The translations under genes were made by a program, and so were the position numbers. From Limnomonas spitsbergensis (lineage: Eukaryota; Chlorophyta; Chlorophyceae; Chlamydomonadales): a DNA stretch of 64,000 nt. Shown here one piece after another: positions 10,990 to 24,100 of this stretch (its first letter is position 1; the number at the start of each line of letters is the position of its first letter). The DNA lies in the NCBI GenBank assembly GCA_037349105.1, contig JAYJMM010000099.1, positions 2,108,001-2,172,000 on the forward strand, read 5' to 3'. The notes under the pieces were generated by a model. The model made no database searches. It had not been told where the DNA came from and worked only from the letters and a program-made list of their open reading frames with translations.

Positions 10990-13900
10990 TTATGAGGCAG
11001 GGGCGCTGTAGCGGTCAGTGTAGTTCAGTAGCAGGTTGTAGAGGATCGTGGCCTCACGGGGCGGAGAGACGGTGCCATTCAGGATGTCGGCAGCGGTGAC
11101 CTGCGAACAAGGATGAGGTTTTGGATTCAAGGTAAATGGTTAAGGGACCTGCGAGCAAGAAAGGGAAGTTGAAGAAAAAGAGGCAGTCAGGTTCACGGGT
11201 AGGGGACGAATGATGTCGTGAGGTATGAGCTAGAATAGGGGGCAGCCTGTAGGTGGAAGCAAGGGCAGGGAAAGGTTTAGGGTTCAGGGTTAAGAATCTA
11301 GGTTTTAGGGTTGAAAACAGAGGGCTAGAATGGGCTAGAATAGGGGGCGACCTGGCGTCAGAAGCAAGGGCAGGGGTAAGAGGCATGGGCTACGGCGTAG
11401 GCTTGGACGTTAAATGGGAATTTGGGGGAGCCGGTGCTATTCAAAATGTTGTCATCGGTGATCTGCTGATAGCAGAGCATGGCAGTCGACGAGGAGAGGC
11501 CGTCAGGGATCGTGGACAAAATAGGTAGTGAGGTGCGGTGGAGTGAGGGTGATCAAGTGAGGGAGGGGTGACCTTTTAGGAGTAGCAAGGGCAGCATGGC
11601 AGTGGGCAAGAGCAGGACTTTGTGTATGGGAAATAATAGGGGGCATGGGCAACGGCAACAGCCTTGACAACGCAAGCATGTGTGTGTGTGTGTGTGTGCG
11701 CATCTTTTAAGGATACACGAATGTCTAAATGGTTTTGGTTAACACATTTTGGAATACGGTACCTTGGCAGCGCAATCCTGTGTCGGATTGCGTCATATTG
11801 TGCCAGCAAGCAGCTGTTTTTGTAGTGAGTGGTGTACCACTATCAGCTACAGTTCAGCTGCACTGTGGCCCCTGGCCACGAGCCCCTGGTGCAGCCAACC
11901 TTGCTGCTTGGGCCACCGGCCGAAGGCCGGACTTGTGGGAATCAGCCCCTGGGCTGATTCCCACCAGTCCGGCCTTCAGGGCGGTGGCCGCGGGGCGGCC
12001 CAGCAAAGGGATTCCGGTACCCTTAAAAATAAACAGTTCTACCAAGGTGGCACAATCTGGCTAAGCCTATGCCGTATCAGGCCCTATTGTGCCATATTGT
12101 GTTATAAAAACACGAATCGCCAGCTCTGCAGGAACCCAATTCACCAGTGCAAAATAAACAAAATAAATAAACAATCACCTCCTGTTGTCCTTTCCTCCTG
12201 TGGGAATGGGAACAAGGAGGCTGCTTAGCTCAGTGCGCACCACCATACCACCTTAAACAGGCTGCTGGTAAGCCACCATGGGGCCCAATGGGGCTAGACC
12301 CGACCCACCCTAAGGCCAGGTCTCGAAGGCGCATAATTCAGGGTTCATACTTTAACCCTTAACTAAACCTGGACCGCACTAAGGCCTGGTGTCAAAGCTT
12401 CAGGGTTTGCTGCTCCATGCCCTGATGCAGCTGAATTGTGGTTGACGTGCGATGACACAATCGCACGCAGCTTCAGGCCGGGGAACACCCCTCGCCAGAA
12501 GCGTCTGCCATATCGTTGTGCATCGCAGGTTTTCATAGCCTCACGTGTCCTCACGCAAAACCCTGAACCCTAGACCCACAGTCTGCAATTTTGTTCTGCA
12601 TGATTTTTTAAGAAATGAGGGTTTCATTGGAACGCGAAAGCACACGGGGCTCACCGTTGGTCCGTATGACGCCTCGATGTCCTCCAGGTCAGCCTCCACA
12701 GACACCCCCTTGAAAGCAACATCCACCAACACTCCCCTGAGGCAATGGAACAAATGAAACAGTGGTGCTCAAGGGATCAGGAGGTCCAGGGTCAAAATAT
12801 AGGTAAACAACTCGCCAAGCACTTCAAGGCAGCCGCCACAAAGTCCCCCTAGGAAGTGACATCTGCCAACACTCCCCTGAGGTGTGGGAACAATGGAGGT
12901 CGGGGGATCGGGAGGCCCAGGGTCTTCATATAGGTAAAACAACGAACTCCGCTAAGTCTCGGCCTCTACAGAGACGGACATCAGAGCGACACCAGATCTC
13001 TGCTCATGCTAGGGGCAAAAATACGTTTAAACACTATTTTCTCAGGGGATCAGGGGGCCTAGGGTCAAAAGATACGTAAAAACGCAAATTTTCCAGGGGA
13101 TCAGGAGGCCTAGGGTCAACGATACGTAACAACACTATTTTCCCAGGGGATCAGGATATCCAGGGTCAAAAGGTTCGTAAAAACACTATTTTCTCAGGGG
13201 ACCGGGAGGTTCAGGGCGGCAGGAAATGTGAGACTTTCTTGCTGTGGCCCTCAACCGCAGTCAGAGGGGCGGTCCAAGGTCACAAAACACGTTTACCAAG
13301 GTGTGTTTCAGCCACGGTTTATGTAAAAACCAGCTACGATTCAATTAAATTGCACATACGATTCAGGTACGATTCAGCTACAAACCGGCCTACGTGCAGG
13401 TGGGGCCAGATGTAGAAAGGCCTGATGCTTGGGCCACCAATTGCAGCCGTTCAAGCTGTCATCCTCATCCGCCCAGGAGGGCTGCCCAACGGCCAGTAAA
13501 AGGTGGTATGATATGCACTGATCATATACACCGGCCACGAGAGAGGGAAGCTGCCTTCCTCTCTTATGGAACTGCAGAGCAGACACCAGTAGTGATTTGT
13601 TGCAGGGTTGTTCACGTCTGACATGTTCCTGCGTGAGAACCGAGTCTTTGCACGTGCTCCTCTTTCTTTAACCTTTTCATTCTGTGCCTGTTTTTGTGGT
13701 CCATCAACGGCAGAAATGCAACCCCAAACCTCCAACTCACTCGCTAACAGTGTAGGTCTTGGTGCGGATGGGGTCGGCAGAAAGCACGCACTCCTCTTCC
13801 TTCAGCTTTTTAATTCTGTACCTATTTGTAAAGGTTCCAACTAATAATGCAACCCGAAACCTGAAACTCACTTGTTAATGGTAAAGGCCTTGGTGCGAAT

Positions 13901-16807
13901 TTGGCCAGCAGATTGCATGTTTGCCGTGTCAAAGCTGTTTGTCTGATCCAGCTTGTCCATGTAGCTGATCCCAATGTCCACTCCGAGCTTCATTGCCTTC
14001 TTTTTCTGCGCACAATTAAGAAAGCATAACGTTTCAGACACACTACAGATTGCCTTCCTTTTCTGTGCAAAACAAAGGGAGCTGAACGCACAGATCGCCT
14101 TCTTTTTCCACGCAACACAGGGCACACAGGACGCTTCAGACACGGATGGACAAAAACTGCAGACATGCTTTGCCCTCCCTCATAATTCCTTGTTTAGGTT
14201 CAAGGTTTTGGGTTCTAGGGTTAACAGTTCAAGGGATCTACTGCCATCTACATGAAAATGCCCTATACGGAGTGTCAACACAAGTTTTCTGTCTGAAATC
14301 CAGAGTTTCTATCTGAAATCCAGAGTTTTTGCCATTCTTGCTGCAACTGGCCCCCGGAGCCGTAGGCCTCGATATGCCGACCGATGTGCGTTTTACGACA
14401 CATGGAAGTAAGTGGGCTGCCACTGTAGCTCGGACTAGAAAAGCTCAAAAGCACGGGGGGGGGGGGGGGTAGCAACAAGGCAGCACCTGGCTGAGGAGCG
14501 CCAGCCAACCATTCTTCACTGTTCAAGAGTACCAAACAGGCACACTCACAAGAAAAGCCGAAAGATTATACCCTGGGCATCTTTAAAATGAATACCGGTA
14601 GCTGGCAGGAATGGTCACGATCCTTGTTTGGTCCACAAACACAAGCATACCTGGAATGATTGCAAGCTTTTCCAGTTTCACCGCCTACATGAGTTTTGAG
14701 GCCAAGCCAACTGAGGACCTCACTGACCTTCCTGTTTCGTTCCCAGGCCTTTGGATCATGCGACTCGTTTTCTTTGGCTCCGATCACTTGCTCCCCTGCC
14801 TGTCCAGTGCCCGAGCCTCCAGCTCCTCCCCCGTCCTTTGGTCTCGGCAGTTTGCTTTTGAAGTTCCTTTCGCTATGGTGGCTGCCTCAGCCAAGGTAGC
14901 CCAGAACAGGGCTTTACGCATGGAGCTCATGCGTGGGCCTCATGTTCGGGGCCCATGCTTGAACCTCACGCTTGGTTATGGGCAACTTTTTTCTTCGTGA
15001 CCCAGCTACACGTCAGCTACACTCCAGCCCCTGACCGGAGGCATCATTTGTGGCCAGCTATGCTGCTTTGGCCACCTGTCGTAGGCTGGTCCAGTTTCGG
15101 TCCCAATCGGGCCATTGGCGACCGCGGGGCGGCCTGCCAAAGGTGGATTTGTAGCCGATAATAAAGCAATGGTCATGGGGCTCAAAGCCAGCTGTCCGAG
15201 GTCCAGCAGCACCAGTGCCGCATCCAAGGTAGGCCGGGGGACCCAGCCGGGACTACAGCCACAGGTTACCCAAGAACCAAGACCAAGACCACGGCAGGAT
15301 GGCCATGCAGAATGGCCATGCAGGATGCCCGTGCAGGGTGCCCAGCGCTCTGGGCCCAATCCCCTTTCCACTCGAGCATGCCTTGCCCACCCACCGCTTT
15401 AAATGCGTCAATGTCGTCATCGTTGGCCAGGCAGACCAGCGTGTCCTGTGATGTCCAACCAATAACGGCACCCACTGAGAAGGCATCCACCTTGATGGGC
15501 AAAGGCGCAGACCTGAACAGAGGGCAAACAATCAAAATGTGTTAGGCTCGGGTGAGACATGGATGAAGTACAGATGAGACACAGCGGGCAAAGTGTCAAA
15601 AGTTAGTCTCAATTTAGCACTTAGATCAGGGACGGAGGGCAGCACTTAGATATATCAAGTCAAATAATATCTCCTCACTCTTAATGGTTCAAGCTACGTC
15701 AATGTGTCGAGACACAATGCTCCCCATGCTCCCTATAGCTCGGTAGCCTACCTAGTGCTACGCCCAAATGTGTGGCTTTTTTTTATCCACGCCTCAGGGT
15801 GCATTTTTTTTTTTATAACCCTAGCTTACCAGCCACTAGGTCTGTGAGGCGCTCTGGCGATGACCAGGCCGTAGCCGTTTGTGATAGAGACCCCGAAGCC
15901 AATCTGGGGGAGAGGGAGGGATAAAAAAAGGCAGTTACAGCCATCAGAGAACAATTACGTTCATACCGTAATCAGGGTTCATACCTTAATTAGGGCTCAG
16001 GGAGCACACACATGCGTTTCAATGCATGGGGCTGTGCAATGAAGGGTGCGCCCAGTGTACTCAGTGACGAGGAGGCGATGGCGTGCTTGGCTGCTGACTG
16101 CTGAGCCAAATGCCGCCATTCAGGCAGGTGCGCTGGGGGCAGATGAGGGAATTAACGTGCTCAGGGGTCAGATGCAATTTGCTGAAAGGCACGACGGTGT
16201 GGCTGTGCGAGAGCTTTGGAGGCATGTAGCCGATGCAACTGTCAAGCCCATGCGCGGCAGCCATGCAGTTTGGGCCTGGGGCAACTCGTTAGCCTTCCAT
16301 GTACCCTGACAATCAGCAGTGGCCAAGTCTGGGTTCTACATGAGATCTATTGGCATTGTGCTGGCAGCAGAATGAGGCATCGTTTGAGTTGATGAAGCCT
16401 TTAGGAAGCCTAGCTGACCATGCGAGTCACCTTGTCAGCCTTCATGAAGAGAAGCGCTCTGCTGTGCACGATGTGCTCGAGGGGCAACTGCGACTTTCCA
16501 TCGAATGCTTTCAGCAGCTCGCAGCTGTTCAGGATGGACACGAGAAGGGGGTTCTTGTGGATGTCGAGCATGGAGCGCCTGTTGTCGAGCTCTGCCAGGC
16601 CGAGCAAGAAAAATCAAGCCAAGGTGCCAATGAAAGGTATTTGGAAGCTATGAGTGAGGAGGTAGGAGCATCTTCGGCGTCGGGTTTCCGTTCATGACGT
16701 TCAGCAACCTCACCTGCGAGAATGGCAGACTCATGGTGTCCTTCAAATACAGAATGGTCTTCCTGCTTTGCATCCTCGGTATGTGCGGCAGCCTCGACGC
16801 TGGTCAT
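10990..16807 (-). CDS. SYLF-domain (Ysc84/SH3YL1-type) protein
   Basis: Spliced model, exons in order: 16714-16807 (start ATG at 16807), 16431-16591, 15830-15903, 15395-15512, one exon ending at 14728 (start uncertain, perhaps 14835), 13872-14005, 12655-12736 and 10990-11100 (stop TAA). Except around the uncertain exon, GT-AG sites and phases agree, and codons split across junctions restore W in PSGW-SAPLP and K in TINK-GVLVD. Product about 290 aa. The SYLF signature is clear: ALLFMKADK, IGFGVS-NGYGLVIAR, GWSAPLPIKV, MKLGVDIGIS, FTINKGVLVDVAFKG, then VTAADILNGTVSPP before the C-terminus. SYLF proteins bind phosphoinositides and link membranes to actin. The Gly-rich stretch before WERNRK is an extra between the halves. 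A TGTAA polyadenylation-like word lies at 10728-10732. Several introns hold copies of adjacent exon boundaries. Confidence 0.82.
11911..11989. repeat. Near-perfect intronic hairpin
   Basis: Arms at 11922-11948 and 11951-11977 pair at 26 of 27 positions around a 2-nt loop. GGCCACCG/GCGGTGGCC words extend the stem. It lies in the last intron of the SYLF gene within a GC-rich dispersed repeat related to sequence near 15040-15140 and 13390-13500. Confidence 0.85.
13010..13220. repeat. Tandem repeat of about 52 bp in SYLF intron
   Basis: Four degenerate units with CAGGGGATCAGGAGG-C, AGGGTCAA and ACACTATTTTC words run through the intron between 12737 and 13871. Related single copies lie at 12766 and 12900. 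Confidence 0.7.
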
Positions 16808-17588
16808 ATTGTGCACGCTACGAGTCGCTGACTGCCGACGATCACGAAACTAGTGTTACGCGTTCAAATCAAATAATTTAATGATGTCGGTTAGCTATAG
16901 TTATTGTGAACGACCTTGGATCGGGAGAAATGGGAGAGGCAAGAAGAGTGAAGCCCCTTTCCACGGATCTGCTCCCCACCGGCTTCCACCCTTTTGACAT
17001 GACATTCTCGTTCGCTAGGAAGCCCAAATCAGGCCCAACTTGACTGGGCTGGCCTGATCAGAACTAGATATAACACTTTGCATGCAGTCCAAACAAATGA
17101 CGCACATCAAGTCCAGGATACCTCATGCCATTATACCAGAGGGGCATGGGGCACCTCACTCCTTACTCCTCTGGATGTGTACGGCGTTTGTTCGTCCGAG
17201 ACTGCTACATTCGCGAATGCATTCATCGTCGACAATCCTAACCATTCGAGGCTCCAATGCGTTGGATTGTAGAATTGTTTTCCCATGAAATCAGAGCATA
17301 CGCTTGCGCAGTAACCATGCTCGCCTGGCTACATCTTGCTTCGATCCGTCTTCAATTATGACTGGAACTCCTAGCTCATATAGTTAATAATTCAACTTCA
17401 AGTTTAACTGGGTAGATGGACGCCTGAGGTGAGTGCTCCATACCGCCTCGAAGGTCACTGCATGCGGCGTAAGCCTCTTCTTGTTTCGATGACAGCAATG
17501 CATCATCATACGTCTCATGCTTTTCTATGCAGGCTCTAACTAGCAGTGGCACCCTGGATAGCACCTCCAGTTGTCCCGCTTCGACGGG
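16808..17588. promoter_or_regulatory. Divergent intergenic region between SYLF and IQ genes
   Basis: The SYLF start codon (minus, 16807) and the start of the IQ-protein model (plus, 17589) face away from each other across 781 bp, so both promoters should lie here. No core element is convincing. A TGCAG/G acceptor-like site at 17528-17532 leaves open an upstream noncoding exon for the plus-strand gene. Confidence 0.35.
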
Positions 17589-18140
17589 ATGCCTCCACCC
17601 CTTTTTGACATCAACAACCCACCGGCCCCCCGAGTCGTCGAGGTCTCCCCCAGGCGCAACCTCATGCATGGAGCTTTGATGCGGCGTCTGTCCGTCTCAA
17701 GCACGGAGGCGGACAGCCGCCTAGGCCTTTCCAAAAGCATGGAACTGGACCTGAAATGGATCTTGGGGGACCTGCCCGCCACCCCGGAGAACCTGGCCCA
17801 GGCGCTGTCGGTCGCCGAGGCGTACGAGACCATGCGGCTGTGGATGGCAGTGTGCTGGGATTCTGTCATCCTCTACCTCAGCATGCATGCGCTCCAGCAG
17901 TGGCACAACAGCAGCGGTGGCAGCCTGATGCTAGAGACAGCAGCAGATGCCATGCACGATGCTGATCTGCAGCCGTTGCAGTGCCTCATGACCCCTCCAA
18001 GCGGCAGTAGAATGCCCCTGGAGACACTTGTGGAGGGTGTGGAGCTTGACATGAGGCAGCCCGTGCAGGACGCCAGTGCCCCCCCTTCAGCAGCTTCCTC
18101 CACACTGGAACCAGCACGAGGAAAAGCAGGGGCAGCAGCA

Positions 18141-18179
<39 letters not shown>

Positions 18180-21100
18180 CAGATTGAATCGAGCAATAAT
18201 AAGGAGGCAGCACAAGGACAAGCAGAGGCAGGAGTAGGAGATCAGCCTGAGGCAGTAGCAGTGGCAGCAGCAGAGCTTGAAGATGAGGCAGAATCAGTTG
18301 CTGAAGAGATGGCACGCCTGGCTGAGGGGGAGGCAGCAGCAGCACAAACTGAGTCAGATGCAGCAGAAAAAGCTGCAGCAGCAGCTGAAAGATCCGAGGC
18401 AGAAGCAGAAACAGCATCTGCACCGACTGAGGTAGCAGCAGCAGCGCTAGCATTGGCGACAGAGGCCTCGGAATCGGATGGAGGAGAGGGTGATGCAGAG
18501 GCTGAGGCTGAAGCAGAGGCAGAAATAGACACAGCGGAGGCTGAGCCAGAGGCCGCAGAAACAGCTGAGGCAAAGGAAGAGGCAGCGGACGCAGCAGAGG
18601 CGGAGGCGGAAACAGCAGAGGCGGATGTGGAGGCAGAAACAGCGGAGGCGGAGGTGGAGGCAGTGGACGCAGCAGAGGCTGAGGCAGAAATAGACACAGC
18701 AGAGGCTGAGGAAGAGGAGGCAGAGGCAGCAGAGGCGGAGGCGGAAACAGCGGAGGCGGAGGCGGAGGCTGAGGCAGAAACTGACACAGCTGAGGCGGAG
18801 GTGGAGGCAGCGGATGCAGTAGAGGCTCAGGTGGAGGCAGACACAGCTGAGCCTGAGGCTGAGGCAGTGGATGCAGCAGAGGCGGAGGCTGAGGCAGACA
18901 CTGCGAAGGCTGAGGCGGAGGCCTCGGATGCAGCAGAGTCTGAGACTGCAGGGTTAGTATCAGCGGCCCGGGCTGGTGCAGACGTAGGGACTGAGGCTGA
19001 GGCTGAGGCTGCAGTGCTAGCATCTGCAGCACGATCTGGTACAGAAGCAGGTGGGGCGGAGGTAGAGACTGCATTGGTGGCTGAAGACCAGTCATCAGGA
19101 GCTGAAGCAGCAGCACATGCAGGGGCCGAGGATGAGGCAGCAGCAGCAGAGCATGCAGGCGAGGCAACAGCAGCAGCAGCGATAGAGCATGCAGTAGCAA
19201 CAGCGACAGAGCACGAAGCTGAGGCAGGTGCAGCAGCAGAGGCTGAGAATGGGGGTGAGGCAGCTGCAGCAACAAGAGCAGTAGCAGAGCATGCAGGTGA
19301 GGAAACAGCAGCAGCAGCAGCAGAGCTTGAGCATGATCCTCAGCTTGATGATGGAGGGGCTGCCACACTCTTGCCTGAGGTCAAGGCCACACTGGCGGAA
19401 TATGAGCAGGAGGAGGGAGAGGACCAAGAGCCGGAGGGAGGAAAGGAGCAGGGGAACGAGGAGGATGAGCAGGAGCAGGAGCATGGGGAGGAGGAGGAGG
19501 AGGATGAGCAGGAGCAGGAGCAGGAGGGGGAGGGGGAGTCTGAAGCCAGGACTACAGCTGTACTGGAGCTGGAGTCTGAGCTGGAGCTGGAGCTGGAACT
19601 TGAGGCTGAGCCTGCGCACCTTTCACTCTCAGTAGAAGCATTGGATTCGCAGCTCAGGCCGGACGCTGAGCATGAGCAGGTTTTGGCATCTGAGGCACAG
19701 CATGACCATGAGCCTCAACCCGAGCCTGTATTCGCCACTGAGGTGGAGGCTGAGACAGTGTCTGAGAGGGTGGCTGAGGCTGAGACGGGGGCAGAGGCAG
19801 AGGCAGAGGCAGAGGCTAAAGCGGGGGCTGAGAAGGAAACCAGGGCGGAGGAGGAGGAGGAGCAGGAGGCGGAAGAGGATGTAAAGGAGGAGGAGGAGAA
19901 GGAGGAGAGGGCGTCTGGACCTGTTTTGGCTGTCAAAGGAGAGGAAACTGCGCCTTGCCAATCAGAGGATGTTGGACATTCCCAGGCTGCCGCGCCGACT
20001 GTAGGTCTGGCAGTTTCTGGGGCAGAGGCGGCTGGCCCGGACAATGTCGAAGAAGCAGCGGCGACCAAGGTGCAGGCCGGCTGGCGTGGGCACCAGGCGC
20101 GTAAAGAGGTAGCTGCCATGAAGGTGGCGGCGGCCGAAGCCGAGATGGCGGCTGTGCTGGTCTGGGGCGAGAGTGGCGATGGCGAAACCTCTATGGAGGC
20201 GGCTGCGGCGACCAAGGTGCAAGCTGGCTGGCGTGGGCACCAGGCGCGTAAAGAGGTAGCTGCCATGAAGCTGGCGGCGGCTGAGGCGGCAGCAGTGCTA
20301 GCTGACGTGTGGGCTGACAACGCCCAAGCTGATGTTCTCCTCCCTCACGAGATGTTTGCGCTGCCCGGAATGCTCGAGGCACCCGGCCCTGACCAACTTC
20401 AACTGAGGACGTCTGGAAGTGACCACCCGCGACCGAGGGCCTCTGAAGCTGACCAACCGGAACCGAGGATGTCTGGACCTTACCAGCCGCCACCAACTTC
20501 TCCTGAGCAGGTGACTGCTAGCTGAGATTCCCGTTGCCATCCTGTCTTGTGGCTGCCAGTTGGGTGACTGACTTATTCATATAATGCGGCCGAAGGCATC
20601 TGGACCTGGCCAGCTGCCACCAAGCACTTCTGAGCAGTTAGCTACATGCCACCAAGCACTTCTGAGCAGTTAGCTACATGCCACCAAGCACTTCTGAGCA
20701 GTTAGCTACATGCCACCAAGCACTTCTGAGCAGTTAGCTACATGCCACCAAGCACTTCTGAGCAGTTAGCTACATGCCACCAAGCACTTCTGAGCAGTTA
20801 GCTACATGCCACCAAGCACTTCTGAGCAGTTAGCTACATGCCACCAAGCACTTCTGAGCAGTTAGCTACATGCCACCAAGCACTTCTGAGCAGTTAGCTA
20901 CATGCCACCAAGCACTTCTGAGCAGTTAGCTACATGCCACCAAGCACTTCTGAGCAGTTAGCTACATGCCACCAAGCACTTCTGAGCAGTTAGCTACATG
21001 CCACCAAGCACTTCTGAGCAGTTAGCTACATGCCGATATTATCAATGTAGTCTTACTGTGGTTTGTTGTCTCCGGGCCCCCCCGATACTCCAGGGGCAGA

Positions 21101-24100
21101 AACTTGGGTAAAGCTTGGGTGCGTGGGTGTGCGCCATGCTTGGGGTGTACCCAGTGCCCGGTCTGCCGCACGGGCGCAGGATGGGTGCATTTTTGAACAC
21201 ACTTCAAAAACTAGGCAGGCCTGGCAGAAAACTGAATTGCGCGCAGCGCAGAACATTTGGGGTTGCACAAGCCACCCCCTCGCGGCCCTGCCCAAGAGAT
21301 AGACAGGATGACTGCTCATCCGCCAGCTACTGATGCTGAGTGCTGATGCGCAAAAGGCCTACAATTGCAGTAAAATGTATTGAAATTAACGAACATTGGT
21401 AAGAAGTACCGTAAACGGTACTGTACATTAGCTTACGCTACCGTCAATCAAACTCAAGGGTCCAATCAAACTCAGGGGTCCATTCAAACTCAGGGGCTGC
21501 TGGTGGTCCCAACCTCTACCGTACCCGCACTGGCATATTTTAGGAGGGATGCGCGATAGGCCGCGGAAACTATACAGTAAGTAGTATCGGGGTGCGCGAT
21601 GACGTCGCTGGGCGGAATGGGTTGACATCAGTCGGAATCGGTCGAAATTGGGCAGTGCGTGAACTATTGGCAATGAAATGTTGCCCTGCAGGACCTAATA
21701 AACAATGAAAAAGGGGTGTGGAGGTTAATATATAGATACATTTTCTTGGGGTTGCGGAAAGGGCATATTTAAACTTCAGTACCGGTAATTTACTTGTCAT
21801 GGAATAAGTTCACGACTGGTGTCGATGATCAGAGAATGCATTAAGATGCAGTTTTGAGTTTGTGTGCATTTTTTTTTTCCAGGTGGCTGAAGCAGCGATG
21901 GCAGCAGCAGGCCCACACGAGGATGCTCCTATCACTCGACGCGTCTCCAAGGCTGCGCTGGCGTCGGCTGCCAAGCTCAAGGCACAGCGGCAAGCCTCGC
22001 AAGACATCTTGGATGAAGGCGTTGCAAGGCGCCTCGCTGCGGATCAGGCGGTGAGGGACGCTGCAGTGGCGGCTGCCGCCGCAGCTGCCGCGGCGGCGGC
22101 GGCCGCGGTGGCGGCCAAGGCCGCTGCCAAGCAGCAGGTGCGTGAGCGGCTGGCGGGGGAGGCTGCCGCACGGGCTGCCTCCGTGCGTGACCATGAGATG
22201 ATGGAGGCCGCACGCGTGTTCGGGGAAAGGCTCTGGGCCGAGCAGGTGGCCGCGGCGGCGGCAGCTACTGCGGTCAAAGAGCGGGCGGAGATGGAGGCGG
22301 TGGATGCGGCGCAGCAGCTCGAGGATGGGAGGTTACTGGCGGCGGCCGCCGTGGCTGCTGCGAAGCTCGCGGCCGCGAATCTGCAGGCCAGGGAGCTTGC
22401 GGTTGCCGCAGCAGCGGCGGCGACCGCGGCGCGGGCCGCTGGCTTGTCGCACCTGGCCGCACGGCTGTCCGAAACAGAAGAGTGCCAGCTAATGGATCAG
22501 CAGGCGCGTCTGCGAGCGTGCAGCGCTGACCTGGCGCAGGTGAGGGGGGTTATATAACGACGCTTCCCTGGATGCGTGTGGGTGCAAGGAACATTGTAGC
22601 CTACATATCACATTTAATTTAAGGGTTCTAAAGCTAGCTCTCAGCCTACCGCACGGCCTGGGGGTCCTGATGCAGCTGGCCTTATCACTTGGGAGATGGG
22701 ACGTAGGTGGATCAAAAGTGGCCGGGTCGGGTCCCCGTAGGCCCAGGGGCTACAAGGACGTGTAGGTGGCGTGGATGCACTTTCAATTCAAATTTGTGAG
22801 CCCAGTTTATTGACATTAATTGACCTAGGGCCTGGGGGGGGTTATATCACGGGGTTGCGGTATATCGAGTCTTTAATTTTAGTTTCAATCCAAAATGTTC
22901 GATCTTTACTGTCCCCGGCCCTTGAATCCCGAACCTTTATTTCCGTAGTGAGATATTGCTTATCGCGGCTTGAATTTCCCTTCCTTCATGCATAAATTTA
23001 TTATTATGACGCTGCCCTCAAAGGGCACAAGTTGTCGATGCTGATCGGGAATCGAGAGTTTGGGTCGATCTTGTACCCCAGGCGCAGCACATTAAGGAAA
23101 AAGAAACCGCCACCACTTTTAAATGAATAGGCTCGATTTTTGGTTTAGGAACAGATTTTGTTGTTTTTGTTTGAGGTTACGGGGAGCTTTAGGGTCCTGC
23201 CTGCTCACTAATATAACGTGTCTGAGGTGTACGCGATAGGCCGAGCAAGTTAAGATACTATGTGACATCAGGGCAGAAACAAGGTTGAGCGAAACCCGGT
23301 TGGAATCAGACGATACGTGTAGTGGTGTACCATCAGACAAGGAACACAATCCTGAGGAATTGAATGTTGAAGAAATCCATGCGGGATACCGTATTCATAA
23401 ACCTTTTTATTTTCTCAGGAGCTTTTTAGTGCCATTCCTTTGCGGTATACCGGTAATGTGTGTTTTAGTGTTGAATTCTTAATCGTCGACCCCCCATCCC
23501 ATACAGGTTAGTAGGGACCTCGACTGCCTGGATTCCGACCTCCACCAGCTCAGCGTCAGCCCCGTCCCCGCCACACCCTCCTCGACCGCCGCCGCCGCCG
23601 CTGACCGCGCGGCCACACCCATCACTTTCACAAACCCCACCATCTCCTTCGCCGCCGCGGCCGCCGGTGCTGCCGCGGCCGTGGAGGCCGCGGTGTCGGG
23701 CCGCAAGGAAGCGGCGTACTCCCTCCTCCTCATGGCTGACGAGCAACGGGAGCAGCTGGACAGCGTGCTGACTGAGCTGAGGGCCCTGGAGAAGCAGATG
23801 AAAGCGACTGAGGAGGCGAGGGCCAAGCGGCTGTACGGCAGCCAGAGGGAACAGGTGAGGAGTGAGGACCAGGATATGTCACAGCTGTACTCTTTTTGAA
23901 GTGGGAACCTGAACCCTGAAACCTGAAACCTGAAACCTGAAACCTGAAACCAGAAACCTGAAACCTGAAACCTGAAACCTGAAACCTGAAACCTGAACCC
24001 CTCTCTCTCGCCGAGGGACAATTCCCTGAGGTATAGGGGCTGCTGGCGGTCCCAACCTCTATCCCCCATCCCTGCCCTCTCTCGCGTCCAGGGATAGTTC

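Noticed and set aside
17986..19368. 460-aa leucine/proline-rich minus-strand frame and similar frames opposite exon 1 of the IQ gene
   Set aside because: They are antisense translations of the GCAG-rich repeat tract, without splice or domain support.
17589..20525. IQ exon 1 as a complete single-exon gene ending at TGA 20523
   Set aside because: CAG/GTGACT just before the stop gives a phase-0 donor like those of the other exons, and the exon at 21883 joins in frame. The spliced model is preferred but not proven.
20614..21029. Possible CRISPR-like array (also the arrays at 51092 and 45784)
   Set aside because: Units are contiguous with no unique spacers, in a eukaryotic context with no cas genes; they are minisatellites.
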